Assembly (NCBI GenBank): GCA_003170935.1
Contig: PMYA01000147.1
Coordinates: forward strand, 1 to 13,163
Length of the DNA stretch: 13,163 nucleotides
Direction of reading: 5' to 3'
Source: Methanobacteriota archaeon
GTDB taxonomy: Archaea; Halobacteriota; Bog-38; Methanoflorentales; Methanoflorentaceae
Both the position numbers and the translations under genes were made by a program. The notes beneath the pieces are model-generated. The model did no database searches. It was not told the DNA's origin and saw nothing but the letters and a program-made list of their open reading frames with translations. Below, in pieces: positions 12,240 to 13,163 of this stretch (position 1 is its first letter; each line of letters starts with the position of its first letter).

Positions 12240-13091
12240 ATGAAAGATTTTGCTGTTATATTCGACTGTGCTGGTACGCTTCTAAAGAAATATCGCGTAG
12301 CGAAGGATCTCGATCAAGGCACTTTCGTGTATCAGGTAGTTTCTCTCAGCTTAGTAGGGACGCGAGATGACTACGTGCTCGCCGTATTTCAGTTGGACGC
12401 TCCCAAGGACTTAGAAGGCGTGCCTATTGACCTTACAATCGCCGATTTCTTGAAAAGCTACAACATTGATCTAGTAGTCGTGTGCGCGAACGTCCCTGTA
12501 GCAAAGGCCAAGATAATAAGCGCCGTCGCACGGGATGAACGAAGCCACGTCAAGGACTTGGTCGACGTGGTAAGCGAGGTCAGTAAGAGTTGTAGCGCGT
12601 CTTACTTCACGGGCACAGCGGCAATCGTTGATATCGAGCAAGGCAAGATCCCCTACGTTCTAGCCACTTGCGGCGAACTATTCGACTCAGCCCTTCCAGT
12701 TGTAGACGAACTGAAACGAACGGGGGGCGACATATACGTAGCTTCAGGTGACGCAAAAAATACCCTTTATGCGCTTGCTGATCGCATTCACATACCCTAT
12801 ACTAATGTCTTAGGTATCGCAACTCCCAGCGCAAAAGAAGAGCTCGTTCACAAACTCAAAGATAAATATGGGTATGTTGTAATGGTGGGTGATGGAATAA
12901 ACGATATTGCCGCACTCAAAGCCGCGGATCTTGGAGTATTAACGGTTCAGCAGAAAGAAGAGCGGCCTGCAGCGCTCTACAACGCGGCCGATATTGTCAT
13001 TAAGGATTTGACGCTCTTACCCGGCATATTAAAAAACATTATTATGAATAACCGTTATAACGGCATGGGGTCGAAGGAGGCAATGCTGTAA
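12240..13091 (+). CDS. HAD-superfamily soluble P-type-ATPase-like phosphatase
   Basis: This 283-residue HAD protein has motif I FDCAGTLL (8-15; nucleophile D9), motif II Ser169 (VASGD), motif III Lys199 and motif IV VGDGINDIAALKAAD (216-230), which closely resembles the P domain of P-type ATPases. The second motif-I aspartate, the general acid in most HAD phosphatases, is replaced by Ala11. The FD-x-AGT pattern recalls the Methanocaldococcus protein MJ0968, described as a soluble P-type ATPase. A cap-like insert of about 150 residues separates motifs I and II, with no membrane segments. The start is ATG at 12240, with only a weak AGG upstream. The stop overlaps the ATG of the ABC ATPase by one base (TAATG), indicating coupled translation and probably linked function. 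Confidence 0.85.
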   Translation: MKDFAVIFDCAGTLLKKYRVAKDLDQGTFVYQVVSLSLVGTRDDYVLAVFQLDAPKDLEGVPIDLTIADFLKSYNIDLVVVCANVPVAKAKIISAVARDERSHVKDLVDVVSEVSKSCSASYFTGTAAIVDIEQGKIPYVLATCGELFDSALPVVDELKRTGGDIYVASGDAKNTLYALADRIHIPYTNVLGIATPSAKEELVHKLKDKYGYVVMVGDGINDIAALKAADLGVLTVQQKEERPAALYNAADIVIKDLTLLPGILKNIIMNNRYNGMGSKEAML

Positions 13092-13163
13092 TGGCCGTCT
13101 TGATAGAAGTTGAGAACCTGGTAAAAACGTTCGGAGACGTCGAGGTTCTCAAAGGAATTAACT
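13091..13163 (+). CDS. ABC-type ATPase, N-terminus only (possible MCR component A2)
   Basis: Only the first 24 residues are in the window: MAVLIEVENLVKTFGDVEVL and KGIN. This is the standard opening of an ABC ATPase domain; the Walker A motif would follow outside the window. AAGGAGG (13074-13080) lies 10 nt before the ATG, and the gene overlaps the HAD stop codon. Methyl-CoM reductase component A2 (AtwA), a double ABC ATPase of methanogens needed to activate methyl-coenzyme M reductase, starts in a similar way. An ordinary ABC transporter ATPase is equally compatible with this fragment. Truncated by the window edge. Confidence 0.75.
   Translation, partial: MAVLIEVENLVKTFGDVEVLKGIN

Overview
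The window reads as chromosomal DNA of a euryarchaeon from the methanogen/methane-metabolising lineages. Supporting signs are an archaeal tRNA intron with a bulge-helix-bulge fold, TATA boxes about 25 nt before starts, GGTGA/GGAGG Shine-Dalgarno sites, an archaeal-type LeuRS, Nob1, and families mostly found in methanogens (NrpR, DUF473, DUF5611, a soluble P-type-ATPase-like HAD protein). The last gene begins like an ABC ATPase and could be methyl-CoM reductase component A2. A genus cannot be assigned from sequence alone. No insertion sequence, integrase, phage gene or CRISPR array is visible; gene density is high and no gene-free stretch exceeds 300 bp.

Left part (1-3330): an NrpR-type nitrogen repressor gene on the minus strand. 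Beyond its 3' end, a perfect GGAA-N6-TTCC palindrome sits between a leftward TATA box and its predicted transcription start. This looks like an NrpR-controlled promoter for a gene mostly outside the window. Then come tRNA-Arg(UCG) with a 15-nt intron on the plus strand, a UPF0210/DUF711 gene on the minus strand, and tRNA-Arg(UCU) on the minus strand.

Middle part (3328-9032): PAC2-family and DUF473 genes form an overlapping minus-strand pair. A small DUF5611 gene diverges from them and converges on leuS. A minus-strand operon nob1 - HTH/phosphoribosyltransferase regulator - leuS (gaps of 26 and 23 bp) joins rRNA maturation, a probable purine/pyrimidine-sensing regulator and leucyl-tRNA charging. 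Its promoter seems to give a leaderless nob1 mRNA.

Right part (9033-13163), all on the plus strand: a small FMN-binding split-barrel protein with a clear promoter, ribosome site and possible terminator; a 608-residue TrmB-type regulator whose C-terminal part is a threefold internal repeat; a 72-residue PRC-barrel protein; and a HAD phosphatase/ATPase whose stop codon overlaps the start of an ABC ATPase cut by the window edge.

No clearly new multi-gene system is evident. The best leads are the NrpR operator promoter at the left edge, the triplicated sensor region of the TrmB regulator, the compact tRNA intron, a structured intergenic segment with a palindrome before nob1, and a lone CRISPR-repeat-like sequence near 11.7 kb.
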